Origin: JAMXLO01 sp035492535
Lineage (GTDB): Bacteria; Pseudomonadota; Alphaproteobacteria; Acetobacterales; Acetobacteraceae
Reading direction: 5' to 3'
NCBI GenBank assembly: GCA_035492535.1
Contig: DATJJM010000053.1
Span: 40,223 to 104,222 of the forward strand
DNA length: 64,000 bases
The notes under the pieces are model-generated. The model worked only from the letters and a program-made list of their open reading frames with translations. It did not search any database and had not been told where the DNA came from. Both the position numbers and the translations under genes were made by a program. Positions 27,591-36,169 of the stretch are shown piece by piece; the first letter of the stretch is position 1, and each line of letters begins with the position of its first letter.

Positions 27591-28381
27591 TGCTCGGTCG
27601 TGTGCTGGTGGTCGCCGGGTCCGATTCCGGCGGAGGGGCTGGCATTCAGGCTGACATCAAAACGATTACGATGTTCGGCGCTTATGCAGCGACCGCGATC
27701 ACGGCGTTGACTGCGCAGAACACGCTGGGGGTGGAGGCGGTGCATATCGCGCCACTCGATTTCGTGGCGAAGCAGATCGACGTGGTGATGCACGATATCG
27801 GCGCCGACGTCGTGAAGACCGGCATGCTGGCCGACGCGGCAACCATTGAGGCCGTGTGCGATGCGCTGGCGCTGCACGCGCCGGGTGTGCCGGTGGTGGT
27901 CGATCCGGTGATGGTGGCTACCAGCGGGGCACGCCTGCTGGCTGACGATGCACTGGCTATGTTGATGCGGCGCCTGATCCCGATGGCGCGTGTCATTACG
28001 CCGAACCTGCCCGAGGCTGAGGCACTGTCCGGAATGAGTATTCCCGATCTGGCTGCGATGCGGCGGGCGGCGGATGCGTTGCTCTCCTTGGGTGTGCCGG
28101 CGGTGCTGCTGAAGGGTGGTCACCTGGCAGGCGATCAGCTGGTGGATTTGCTCGCGACCGCCGATGGCGTCGAGGAGTTCGCCGCGCCGCGTATTGCATC
28201 ACGAAACACCCATGGCACGGGTTGCACGTTGGCGAGTGGCATTGCCGCGAGCCTGGCGCAAGGGATGACGCTACGGGACGCAGTGGTCCGCGCTCGGGAC
28301 TACGTGCGCGCCGCAATTGCCTCGGCGCCAGGATTCGGAGCCGGGCACGGGCCGCTCAACCATGCGGTGGGGATCGGATAA
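27590..28381 (+). CDS. thiD: Hydroxymethylpyrimidine/phosphomethylpyrimidine kinase ThiD
   Basis: ThiD has 263 residues and phosphorylates HMP twice for thiamine synthesis. The ribokinase-fold motifs are AGSDSGGGAGIQADIKT at the N terminus, VVVDPVMVATSGARLL in the middle and NTHGTGCTLASGIAA near the C terminus, where the last Asp-equivalent and Gly-rich anion hole bind phosphate. Start ATG overlaps the glmM stop (TGATG). No TPP riboswitch is seen, consistent with its being the last gene of the housekeeping operon. Confidence 0.95.
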   Translation: MLGRVLVVAGSDSGGGAGIQADIKTITMFGAYAATAITALTAQNTLGVEAVHIAPLDFVAKQIDVVMHDIGADVVKTGMLADAATIEAVCDALALHAPGVPVVVDPVMVATSGARLLADDALAMLMRRLIPMARVITPNLPEAEALSGMSIPDLAAMRRAADALLSLGVPAVLLKGGHLAGDQLVDLLATADGVEEFAAPRIASRNTHGTGCTLASGIAASLAQGMTLRDAVVRARDYVRAAIASAPGFGAGHGPLNHAVGIG

Positions 28382-28561
28382 AGCCGCAGCGGTGAATGGG
28401 TGGCGGCGCCCGCGCGCACTTCGCATTCCTTCGCGCTGGGCGCTGTACTCATAACAAGTTGCAGCCGCATCAGCGGGCCGCCGCGCCGTGGCAGGGCAAT
28501 GGACCTCGTCGGCCAGGTTTTCGGGATGCGGCTGACAGTTCGCTACCTCTGAGCCTGACGA

Positions 28562-29485
28562 TCAGCCGTTTTGCGGCATTGCGATGAAGACCTGTTTGGT
28601 TGCGAAGGATAGCCACAAACGCCGCGTGCTCAGCCAATCGGCGCCGAGCAACATGTCCACGATCGGCACGACGCGCACCGGTGAAACCCAAAGCGTTGGT
28701 TTCATCGTGGTGACCGGGCCGACGCTGAGCGTTTCGAAGTGATGACGGCGCATGAAGACGGGGGCAGGTCCGATGCCAGAGCCGTTGCCGCTGGGGTCAT
28801 GCGCGAGCAGTTCAGGCGTCAGGCCCAGGCGCGCCATGCCAGGCGCCGTGATGAGGCTGGAACTGGCGCCGGTGTCGATCAGCGCGTGCAGAGCGCTGCC
28901 ATCGATCGACACAGGAATGACGAGAGCGGCGCCGGCGGGCGTGGTCGCTGGGATCGAGGCATATGTGGCGTGCCAAGGCAGAAAGCCAGTGCTGCATCCG
29001 CTTACGTCGTACAGCGTCAGTTGGCGGGCCGGGAAATCGATGTCCAGGTCGAACGGCGAGATGAAGTCACGGCCCAGCAGCCCGGCGATCGGGTGGCCCT
29101 GGACCGCGGTTATCGGCAATGGTCCAACGGTGACGCTGTTGTCGCCGACCAAGGTATGGCGCCGAAGGATCATCCCGCCGAGCTGCAGTGAGCGGGGCAG
29201 CGCGTTCGGCCGCTCCTCATAACCGCCGATGCCCAGGACGGTCGAGGCGACCCAATTGTCGCGGGCCACGCCGAGCTGGCGCACCGCGTCCTCGCCCATC
29301 AGCGTGCGTTCCGCACCCGTATCGAGGATAAACGTCGTTGGTGTGCCATTGACCTGGACGCTGACAAGCAGATGGCCATTCGCCAGGTCAATCGGAACGG
29401 TCGCCTGTGCTGTGACGCGACATGTCGCATGTGCCGAACTCAGCGTGGCAAGCAACATGAAGATGCATAGTCGGATCTGTCTCAT
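28562..29485 (-). CDS. Exported retropepsin-like aspartic protease with two lobes
   Basis: The protein has 307 residues with a Sec signal (about 1-21). It carries two copies of the retropepsin half-site: FILDTGAERTLMG then LLGRDFI, and LIDTGASSSLIT then LLGADWL. Each pair is the D-T-G catalytic loop plus the hydrophobic-Gly flap-side motif. Retropepsins dimerise through one such lobe each; here both lobes are on one chain, so it could form a pepsin-like monomer. It is periplasmic or secreted. No partner gene is obvious. Confidence 0.85.
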   Translation of the reverse strand: MRQIRLCIFMLLATLSSAHATCRVTAQATVPIDLANGHLLVSVQVNGTPTTFILDTGAERTLMGEDAVRQLGVARDNWVASTVLGIGGYEERPNALPRSLQLGGMILRRHTLVGDNSVTVGPLPITAVQGHPIAGLLGRDFISPFDLDIDFPARQLTLYDVSGCSTGFLPWHATYASIPATTPAGAALVIPVSIDGSALHALIDTGASSSLITAPGMARLGLTPELLAHDPSGNGSGIGPAPVFMRRHHFETLSVGPVTTMKPTLWVSPVRVVPIVDMLLGADWLSTRRLWLSFATKQVFIAMPQNG

Positions 29486-29633
29486 TGGACTGGCTCAAGT
29501 ATCCGGCCAACATGCCGGATGAGCCAGCCCCGCCGCTACCACACGGCCGGCAACGCCACCACCGCCACTGCCGGATCGCCGTGTCCGCAGAGCTGCGGAC
29601 ATGAGCGAGAGGTCCGCTGGCGGCTTCGTTCGT

Positions 29634-30395
29634 CTAGTAGTGCTTGTGTGGCTTGGTCGTGTGGTAGGACACCGTGTGTACCACCCGACCGTGGTATCTC
29701 GCGACTTGCGGCGCTTCGGCGACTTCCTCGTAAGTGTCCCAGCCTCGCTCGGTGGCCGGGCGGAGGTCGGACGGCGCCGGGTTCAGTACCGGTTTCGGTG
29801 CAGGGGCAATGGCGGAAGCCACCATCATGCCGTTGTCTGGACGATCGTAGATGAAGCCGTATGTCGGATAGACACTGCCAAAATCGCCGCTCTGGCCAAG
29901 CCCGACGCGCACCGCGGTCCAATCGTTGTTCTCAGATACGTCTACCACCGGAATATTCTTGGCGATGCCACCTTGCATGCCGGGGCCCCACCAATTGGCG
30001 TGATCGATCTCGATCTCCCGCGAATTGATGACGGTGCTGACGACAGCGACGTGGCCCAGCCGCATACGGCCGTTCGAACGGAACGTAAGGACGCTGCCTG
30101 GTTCGGGAACACTGCCGCGGGCATATACGCCAGCGGCGTTTTGCCACCACTCCCATGCATTACCGGAGACAGTGATTCCCGAAGCTGCGCGGGCATAGGG
30201 CACGCATGATATGGCCCCATGATATGCGTATCTGTTTGCGGGCCTGCTGCGACTGGCCAGCCGGACGTTATTATGTCGCGATTGCGCTGATTGCGCGGAA
30301 AGTCCAGCGTTCGCCTGAGCTCCGGTAAACTGACTCGCTACCGCAAAAAAAGTTCCAAAAAACAAAAATCTGGCGCCGGTTCCCCAACCCCGCAT
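29634..30395 (-). CDS. CHAP-domain cell-wall amidase/endopeptidase
   Basis: The protein has 253 residues, with a signal peptide containing an F-rich core (RFLFFGTFFAVASQF). The CHAP domain runs from about 55 to 175: CVPYARAASG carries the nucleophilic cysteine, RLGHVAVVS the histidine and IDHANWW the third residue. The C-terminal tail is Pro-rich and ends with a His-rich stretch. CHAP enzymes cut peptidoglycan cross-links or the Mur-NAc-Ala bond. The ATG at 30395 follows GGGGAG. It lies alone on the minus strand. Confidence 0.85.
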   Translation of the reverse strand: MRGWGTGARFLFFGTFFAVASQFTGAQANAGLSAQSAQSRHNNVRLASRSRPANRYAYHGAISCVPYARAASGITVSGNAWEWWQNAAGVYARGSVPEPGSVLTFRSNGRMRLGHVAVVSTVINSREIEIDHANWWGPGMQGGIAKNIPVVDVSENNDWTAVRVGLGQSGDFGSVYPTYGFIYDRPDNGMMVASAIAPAPKPVLNPAPSDLRPATERGWDTYEEVAEAPQVARYHGRVVHTVSYHTTKPHKHY

Positions 30396-30856
30396 CGCGA
30401 TTTGCTCCCCAACACGTTCCTAAGCTCTGTGAATCGCTAGCAACAGGGTTGCAAAGCTGACAACCCAGGGGGAGACACATTTCGTTGGTTCTGCACCACT
30501 TCGCCCATCCAACCCTGTGGATGAGTCACGTAATACGGACTGTTATCCTAAATGTTGGCTTTGTTCTCGATATGGCCGAATTGTAAAATGCAGTCTTATT
30601 CAGAGTCGGACGCCCGACTCGAATGAGTGACTGCGGCTCAGGCAGGCAACTCTGGATCACGCACCAGAGTGCAGGATTTCGATACGGCACGCGAAAGCCA
30701 GAGACGACCGAAGCGGTGGGGCAGCGACAACGATAGCCAATCCCGAACCCGCTGTGGTGTCTTTTTGGCCACAGTGTGGCATAGACCTGTGGCGATTGCT
30801 TCCGTGCAACAGCGAAGCCGTCAGTCAGGCTGCTTGCAAAGATGCTAACAGTCGCC
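30396..30856. other. Intergenic region, AT-richer than its surroundings
   Basis: No convincing gene; a 118-residue frame at 30526-30882 on the minus strand has no family features. The region likely carries the promoter of the CHAP gene. It contains a 7-bp hairpin, GAGTCGG with CCGACTC, at 30603-30620, and a palindrome GCCACA-G-TGTGGC at 30768-30780. Composition falls below that of flanking genes. Confidence 0.4.
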
Positions 30857-30890
30857 GGAACGCGATGCGCCGGCAGACGCATCGCGTTCC
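30857..30890 (-). terminator. Perfect 13-bp inverted repeat downstream of the RidA gene
   Basis: GGAACGCGATGCG (30857-30869) and CGCATCGCGTTCC (30878-30890) are exact inverted copies around an 8-base loop CCGGCAGA. It lies 25 bases after the RidA stop on the minus strand, where a terminator is expected. There is no uridine run, so Rho-dependent termination or 3'-end protection is possible. Confidence 0.55.
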
Positions 30891-30915
30891 AGCCAATGGA
30901 GCCGTAAGTCGTCCG

Positions 30916-31266
30916 TTACTTGCAGGCCGTCACCATGATTTCGACGAGGATCGACGGGTTCGCCAACTCGGCTTGGACACAGGCGCGAGCCGGAGCGCCG
31001 TCCTTCGGGAGCCACGGGGTCCAGACCTCGTTCATCGCGTCCCGATCCTTGATGTTGCGCACCCAGATCAGCGCCTGAAGCAAACGGGTCTTGTCGGTGC
31101 CATGCTCCTCCAGCAACTGATCGATCTGCGCCAGCACTTCAGCAGTCTGGCCTTTGATATCCTTGCTGGTATCTTTGGCAGTAACACCCTGAAGATAGAC
31201 GAAATTGTGATATTCAACGGCCTTGGACAGGATGGTGCCTGGGCTGGTGCGCTTGATGCTCGCCAT
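30916..31266 (-). CDS. RidA (YjgF/YER057c/UK114) family protein
   Basis: The protein has 116 residues and is a trimer-type RidA homologue. RidA hydrolyses reactive enamine/imine intermediates of amino-acid catabolism. The C-terminal strand PARACVQAELANPSILVEI keeps the Arg that binds the substrate carboxylate. The N-terminal half (VEYHNFVYLQGVTAKDT) fits. The ATG at 31266 follows GGGGAG. It ends next to a perfect inverted repeat at 30857-30890. The exact substrate cannot be assigned; RidA subfamilies vary. Confidence 0.88.
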   Translation of the reverse strand: MASIKRTSPGTILSKAVEYHNFVYLQGVTAKDTSKDIKGQTAEVLAQIDQLLEEHGTDKTRLLQALIWVRNIKDRDAMNEVWTPWLPKDGAPARACVQAELANPSILVEIMVTACK

Positions 31267-31374
31267 TGGGCTGATCTCCCCGATCGATGCTGTTATCGGC
31301 CGGGTTCTAGGACATGCCGCCGACTCAGACCAGCGTCTTGCTGCCGACTTTAAACACCGCCGGTGTAGCCCCCG

Positions 31375-31710
31375 TCAGGGAGTCGTGGTGGGTTCCGCCG
31401 TATAAGTCGTGGATCGGTCCGTCTCGGTACCAGTGTTGCGGACGCAGTCGCTCACCATGGTGTCGTGGGCGTAACGGGCAGCCAGGCCGCGGTCAGTTAC
31501 CCCTGGAGCGTAGCCAGTGGAGAATGGCACATCGCGGTTGGTGATCGTGTAGATCTGATCGCGATACCGGCGATCGTATACCTGATCCGCGTGCTGCCTG
31601 CAGGCGGCCAGCGTATCGGCGTCGGCGCGAGCTTGGCCGACCGGTGGTGGCGGCGGTGTGCAATATGCCAGGGCCAGCAGCGGCAAGCACAGCGCGGAGC
31701 GGCGGATCAT
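31375..31710 (-). CDS. Putative small lipoprotein of unknown function
   Basis: The protein has 111 residues and starts MIRRSALCLPLLALAYC, with LALAYC as a likely lipobox (C17). The mature part is Pro-rich, then polar with two further cysteines (AACRQH and VSDCVRN) that could pair, and a Thr-rich tail. I recognise no family. The ATG overlaps the stop of the upstream 182-residue gene by ATGA, so the two are translationally coupled. Confidence 0.6.
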   Translation of the reverse strand: MIRRSALCLPLLALAYCTPPPPPVGQARADADTLAACRQHADQVYDRRYRDQIYTITNRDVPFSTGYAPGVTDRGLAARYAHDTMVSDCVRNTGTETDRSTTYTAEPTTTP

Positions 31711-32252
31711 GGCGTGGCTCCCGTCAGTCGTGGCCCGACTTGCCCCTCCAACGCTAGTCCGAAGGTGAAGCGTGATAGCCGGCCGCGGAAGCCCGCTTCG
31801 TCGAAAAGCGCCTCTGACGTGAGCGGGGCGCTGGCAGCGGCGCGCAGCAGAACAGGGTGAAGCTCTGCACCGTCGCGGCGGAGCAGGCAGAGCGAGTCAG
31901 CCCAACGCACGCGTGCCAACAGGTCCACCAGCGCAAGCAGGCGCAGGCAGACAGACAATCCATAAGAATTGCGCATACCGATCGTCCGATCCACCGCACC
32001 TGCCCAGCAGCATGCGTCGCGATCGGCAAGAGCCAGGTCGGAGAAGGAACCATCCTCCCGGCGGAAACGAAAGCCGCGAACCACACTCCAGCGGTGCGAA
32101 AGAGCGGCGTCCCGGGCAGCGTGCCAGGCACGCTCGAGATCGCGTCGGTGGACGGGCGGCAACTCCTCCGGTGGGACATCCACGAGATAGGTCAGCGAAC
32201 CGTCGGGTGCGGTACCCACACGCACGGATGCCGGATGCTCGGACGGTTTCAT
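31707..32252 (-). CDS. Conserved-looking protein of unknown function
   Basis: The protein has 181 residues and begins MKPSEHPASVRVG. The N-terminal part has LTYLVDVPPEELPPVHRRDLERAWH, then basic stretches, and a Leu-rich middle (VCLRLLALVDLLARV). No signal peptide. AGGAG lies just before the ATG at 32252; a GTG at 32255 is possible. Coupled to the downstream lipoprotein gene by ATGA. I cannot assign a family, but the gene pair arrangement suggests a shared function. Confidence 0.55.
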   Translation of the reverse strand: MKPSEHPASVRVGTAPDGSLTYLVDVPPEELPPVHRRDLERAWHAARDAALSHRWSVVRGFRFRREDGSFSDLALADRDACCWAGAVDRTIGMRNSYGLSVCLRLLALVDLLARVRWADSLCLLRRDGAELHPVLLRAAASAPLTSEALFDEAGFRGRLSRFTFGLALEGQVGPRLTGATP

Positions 32253-32320
32253 CACTCCTAGGATGGACCCGAGGATGCTGTTGCGCCAGCCTGCGATCGT
32301 GGGGAAGAGGAGATTTCATT

Positions 32321-33589
32321 GTGGACGATCCGGCGAGACTGACGGCGACAGAAGCGGCGCGGCGGATCCGGGATGGGAAGCTCCGGTCAGAGGATCTGAT
32401 GGAGGCGTGCCTGGCGCGGATTGCCGAACGCGAGCCGGCGGTGCGCGCATTCGCCTGGTTCGATCCGAAGGCGGCGCGGCGGGAGGCCGCAGCGGCCAAG
32501 CCGGGGCCGCTGCACGGATTGCCTGTTGGCGTGAAGGACGTTCTGGATACCGCTGATATGCCAAGTCAATATGGGTCGCCAATCTGGTCTGGGTGGCGGC
32601 CTCGGGCAGATGCCGCCGCGGTGGCCTGGGCGCGCGCGGCAGGCGGCACAGTGATCGGCAAGACGGTGACTACGGAGTTCGCCACTCGAAAGCCCGGGCC
32701 GACAGCGAACCCGCATAATCTGAACCATACACCAGGCGGCTCGAGCAGCGGCTCAGCTGCGGGTGTCGCCGATTTCTTCTTCCCGCTGGCATACGGAACG
32801 CAGACAGCAGGCAGTGTGATCCGACCGGCGGCGTATTGTGGGGTCGTAGGGTTCAAGCCCACATTCGCCACGATCAATCGGTTTGGCATGAAGCTCATGG
32901 CGGAGAGCCTTGACACTGTTGGAGTCCTGGCACGCAGCGTGGCGGACTGTGCACTGTTTGCCGGGACTGTGGCTGGGCGCGATTTCGGCGACCCCGCATT
33001 GAAACCCGAGCGGCCGCCGCGGATTGGCATTTGTCGCTCGCCGGCGTGGCATGAGGCTTCCTCGGAGACACAGGATCTGCTGATGCGGGTCGCCTCGGCA
33101 TTGTCGCGGGCGGGGTCAAGCGTTGTGGATCGGGAGTTGTCGCCGGAGGTTGCGGCGGTGAGCGAAGCGCATGCGGTCGTTATGAATCATGAGAGCGGAC
33201 GGGCGATGGGGTGGGAGCTTGCCAATGCCCACGAGCAGATCAGCGGGGGGCTTCGGGAGCGGCTGGAGTTCGGGCTTTCGCGGAGCGAGGCGGAGGTACG
33301 GGGTGCGCATGCAGTTTTCTTGGGGGCCCAGCGCGCATTCCCGGCATGCATGGAGGGGTTGGATGCGTTGGTAACCCCCTCTGCTCCTGGCGAGGCTCCG
33401 GTTGGACTCGGGTGGACCGGCGACCCGGTGTTCAATCTGATTTGGACCAGCCTGCATGTGCCATGCGTGACGGTGCCGGCTGGTGTGGGGCCGAATGGGT
33501 TGCCGCTGGGAATCCAGGTTGTGACAAGGATGGGCGAGGACAAGGAAGCGCTGGCCTGGGCGCAATGGGTCGCGGCAGCGGTTGAGTGA
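32321..33589 (+). CDS. Amidase (amidase signature family)
   Basis: This amidase has 422 residues. The Ser-cisSer-Lys triad is present: Lys in GVKD (K72), the GGSSSGS loop (139-145) and the nucleophile in GTQTAGSVIRP (S165). It hydrolyses amides to acids and ammonia; the family includes GatA, indoleacetamide and allophanate hydrolases. GTG 32321 has GAGGAG ten bases before it; a longer frame from 31913 crosses the divergent gene and is rejected. The length is shorter than GatA and no gatC/B lies nearby, so a catabolic amidase is likelier. Confidence 0.9.
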   Translation: MDDPARLTATEAARRIRDGKLRSEDLMEACLARIAEREPAVRAFAWFDPKAARREAAAAKPGPLHGLPVGVKDVLDTADMPSQYGSPIWSGWRPRADAAAVAWARAAGGTVIGKTVTTEFATRKPGPTANPHNLNHTPGGSSSGSAAGVADFFFPLAYGTQTAGSVIRPAAYCGVVGFKPTFATINRFGMKLMAESLDTVGVLARSVADCALFAGTVAGRDFGDPALKPERPPRIGICRSPAWHEASSETQDLLMRVASALSRAGSSVVDRELSPEVAAVSEAHAVVMNHESGRAMGWELANAHEQISGGLRERLEFGLSRSEAEVRGAHAVFLGAQRAFPACMEGLDALVTPSAPGEAPVGLGWTGDPVFNLIWTSLHVPCVTVPAGVGPNGLPLGIQVVTRMGEDKEALAWAQWVAAAVE

Positions 33590-33600
33590 GAGCCGTTCGT

Positions 33601-34503
33601 TCAGCCGAGCAGCACTGAGCCCAACCTGGTCCTGGCGGCGCGGCCGGCTTCCAGCGACCGCGCGTTGACTATGGCGAGCCGGAAGCCGCCTGGAGGCATC
33701 GCGTGGTGCTCGGGCGCCTTGTCTTCATGGAAGGTGATCTGGACGCTGGAGACGCCGGGTGCGGCCAAGACCTCCTGCACCAGGCTGGCAGGCGGATGCC
33801 GGTAGCGGGGACCGTGGGGGCCGAAGAGCACGACGCTGTAGCCATCGGTACGGTCTGTGTCCGGGTAGGTCCACCGGCCGGTGACATGCAGGTCTATCAC
33901 CGCCTCCACCCAGCCTTTACCATAAAGATCAGGCCATTGGTCGGCAAAGCGTAGATGCGCCTCGATGATCCGGCCGCCGATCGTTTCGAAATTCGCCATG
34001 CCGGTGTATCCGCGCAGGTGCTTGCGTGACCACGCGCCGCACCAGTCCTCGACCTCCGGCATGGGCGCAGCCTGAATCAGCCAATAGTCGAACGTGCCTC
34101 CAGGGGCGGTGACGCCCGTGGTGTGGCGCCACCAGCGAGGCTCCCCGTCCACCAAGGCGACGTCGGTACTCACATTGGGCCCAGTCAGCAGCGTGCACCA
34201 GAAGTGACCGGCGGTCAGGGCGGTGCCGTACTCCTCGGCCGAATTGATGACCTGGCTGCCGGTCCCCATTCCCCGAAGATTCATGATCGGCTTGGAGAAG
34301 ACCGGGAAGGAAGGCGGCATCACGCCGTGCGGTGCAGCTTTCAGACCTTGCGATAGAGCAACCGATAGTTTGTCGTAAATCCAACGGTGTCGGGGAAACC
34401 ATTCCCAGGAGTCCGGGTCCTCCGTCGAGATGCGGACGTCCGCCGGACATGGGATGTTCTCGAAGTACTGAAAGCGCCAGGGATCGGCTTCGCAAATGGG
34501 CAC
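33601..34503 (-). CDS. Unknown protein at the end of the Mo-hydroxylase accessory operon
   Basis: The protein has 300 residues, no signal peptide and no membrane segments. Distinctive stretches are DSWEWFPRHRWIYDKL, FSKPIMNLRGMGTGSQVI and GYTGMANFETIGGRIIEAHLRF. The first and last have the feel of an ATP-grasp fold (substrate loop then Glu-rich strand), but I cannot confirm this. The start GTG 34503 lies seven bases after the stop of the MobA-like gene, so it is coupled to it. Position suggests a role in cofactor or substrate handling, by inference only. Confidence 0.6.
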   Translation of the reverse strand: MPICEADPWRFQYFENIPCPADVRISTEDPDSWEWFPRHRWIYDKLSVALSQGLKAAPHGVMPPSFPVFSKPIMNLRGMGTGSQVINSAEEYGTALTAGHFWCTLLTGPNVSTDVALVDGEPRWWRHTTGVTAPGGTFDYWLIQAAPMPEVEDWCGAWSRKHLRGYTGMANFETIGGRIIEAHLRFADQWPDLYGKGWVEAVIDLHVTGRWTYPDTDRTDGYSVVLFGPHGPRYRHPPASLVQEVLAAPGVSSVQITFHEDKAPEHHAMPPGGFRLAIVNARSLEAGRAARTRLGSVLLG

Positions 34504-34510
34504 CGGGGGG

Positions 34511-36169
34511 TTATCCGACGCCCTCGGGCCGCAGGCGTTGGGGGAGCGTGCTGAGCGACTCCGTCGTGTCGAAGTCGCGCAACACCGCGTCGTCCGCCAT
34601 TTCGACCTCAGCCACCGCTTCGATGTGCTGGCCTATGAGATAGCGCGCTCCAGAATCACCCGATATCTCCATGATCTCATGGAAAAACTCCCGGTCCCAG
34701 AGCATCGGGTTGCCCTGTTTGCCGCGGTAGGTGGGCAACACGATCAGGCGCCCTTCGTCCGGATCATAGACGGAGATCAGACGGTCGATCATGCGCCCGG
34801 TGACCAACGGCATATCGCCAAGGCAGACCACGGCCGCCCTGCATTCTTCCGGCACTGCGGCGATGCCGGCCTTCAGGCTGGCTGACAGACCCTCGGCGTA
34901 GTCATCTGCATGGACATAGCGCACCGGGCGACCGCCCAAGGCGTGTTGCACCTGTTCAGCCTGGTGTCCGGTCACCACCAGGATCGGGCGAGCGTTGGAT
35001 GACAACACATTATCCACAACGCGTGCGATCATGAGCTTTCCGGTGCGGTCTGCGACCAGCAGCTTGTTGTGCGGTGCCATGCGGCGCGATCGCCCAGCCG
35101 CGAGCACGACAGCCGCGATGGTGGGGGCGCTGCGGGGGGCGGCACCGACGCGTTGCGTTGCCGGGGCTTTCTCGCGGGGCAGGGGGCGCGTGTCGATCTC
35201 CTTCAGCAGGCCGCCGACGCCCATGTGCATGATCTCGGTCGGACCGATCGGCAGATTGGCGAACAGGCGGCTCAACACGAAGTCGATGCCGTTCATCTTG
35301 GGGCTGCGGGCACAGCCGGGCAGCACCAAGGCAGGGCGGGTGCCGATACGGCCGAGGCAGATCAGGTTTCCAGGGTCCACGGGCATGCCGAAATGCAGGA
35401 TTTCGCCACCGGCACGCACAATGCCCATAGGGCCTACGTCGCGCTTGTCCACCACTGCGGAAGCGCCCACCACCAGCAGCAAGTCGGCTCCCTGTGCGAT
35501 CAGCGCCTCGAGCGCCTTGCCAATCGGTGCTTCCTCGTGTGGAGCGTGGAGCGGCGGCAGCAGCGTGCCCGTGAGTTGCGTCACGCGCTGCTCGGTGGCG
35601 GCGATGGTCTTCTCGGTGACGCTGTCCTTCAGGCCAGGCAACTCCGTTACCACGAGGCCGACCTTCAGGTGGCGGAACGGGTACAGCGTCAGTGGAGAGC
35701 CGGTTTGCCGCACCAGCGCCTCTGCCACCGCGAGCACGTTGCCGGGGACAGCGAACGGGATGATCTTGACTGTCGCCACCAGGTCGCGTGGCGCCACCAC
35801 CGCGTAGTCCGGCAGCGTCCCGATGGTGATCGACTCGTCGATCGTGTTCAGCCGGTTGATGATCGCCGCATTCACACGCAGCAGGCCGGGTGCCTCGGCG
35901 GTCAGGTTGACCCGGCCGGTGGCCGCACGTGTGCGGGCGAGCAGCGGCGAAATCAGCGGCTGGGCGAGCCGATCGGCGGCAATGTCCTCCGGCACGTCGC
36001 CTGGCTCCAGCCGCGCCACGATGACCTCCGCGCGGCCTGCTGCGCGAAGGGCGGCGAGAGCGTCTTCATCCAGCACCGATCCTTTGCGGACCATGCGTTC
36101 GCCGACGCGCTGCGAGTGCGCCATGATGGCGCCGCGGGCTTCGTCCAATGGAACCGGGCCGAATTTCAT
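34511..36169 (-). CDS. Molybdopterin-binding domain fused to MobA/MocA-like nucleotidyltransferase
   Basis: The protein has 552 residues. The N-terminal ~340 residues include a MoeA/MogA-like molybdopterin-binding domain with GASAVVDKRDVGP and LPGCARSPKMNG. The C-terminal ~200 residues are a GT-A nucleotidyltransferase starting AAVVLAAGRSRRM, then NKLL and LGDMPLVT, as in MocA/MobA. Such fusions make the cytidylylated (MCD) or dinucleotide cofactor for xanthine-oxidase family enzymes. The ATG at 36169 overlaps xdhC by four bases; the frame can be read further upstream to 36589, but that part is a shadow of xdhC. Confidence 0.85.
   Translation of the reverse strand: MKFGPVPLDEARGAIMAHSQRVGERMVRKGSVLDEDALAALRAAGRAEVIVARLEPGDVPEDIAADRLAQPLISPLLARTRAATGRVNLTAEAPGLLRVNAAIINRLNTIDESITIGTLPDYAVVAPRDLVATVKIIPFAVPGNVLAVAEALVRQTGSPLTLYPFRHLKVGLVVTELPGLKDSVTEKTIAATEQRVTQLTGTLLPPLHAPHEEAPIGKALEALIAQGADLLLVVGASAVVDKRDVGPMGIVRAGGEILHFGMPVDPGNLICLGRIGTRPALVLPGCARSPKMNGIDFVLSRLFANLPIGPTEIMHMGVGGLLKEIDTRPLPREKAPATQRVGAAPRSAPTIAAVVLAAGRSRRMAPHNKLLVADRTGKLMIARVVDNVLSSNARPILVVTGHQAEQVQHALGGRPVRYVHADDYAEGLSASLKAGIAAVPEECRAAVVCLGDMPLVTGRMIDRLISVYDPDEGRLIVLPTYRGKQGNPMLWDREFFHEIMEISGDSGARYLIGQHIEAVAEVEMADDAVLRDFDTTESLSTLPQRLRPEGVG

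Noticed and set aside
30526..30882. A 118-codon frame in the gap near the RidA gene
   Set aside because: No ribosome site or motif, and its 5' end overlaps the perfect inverted repeat.
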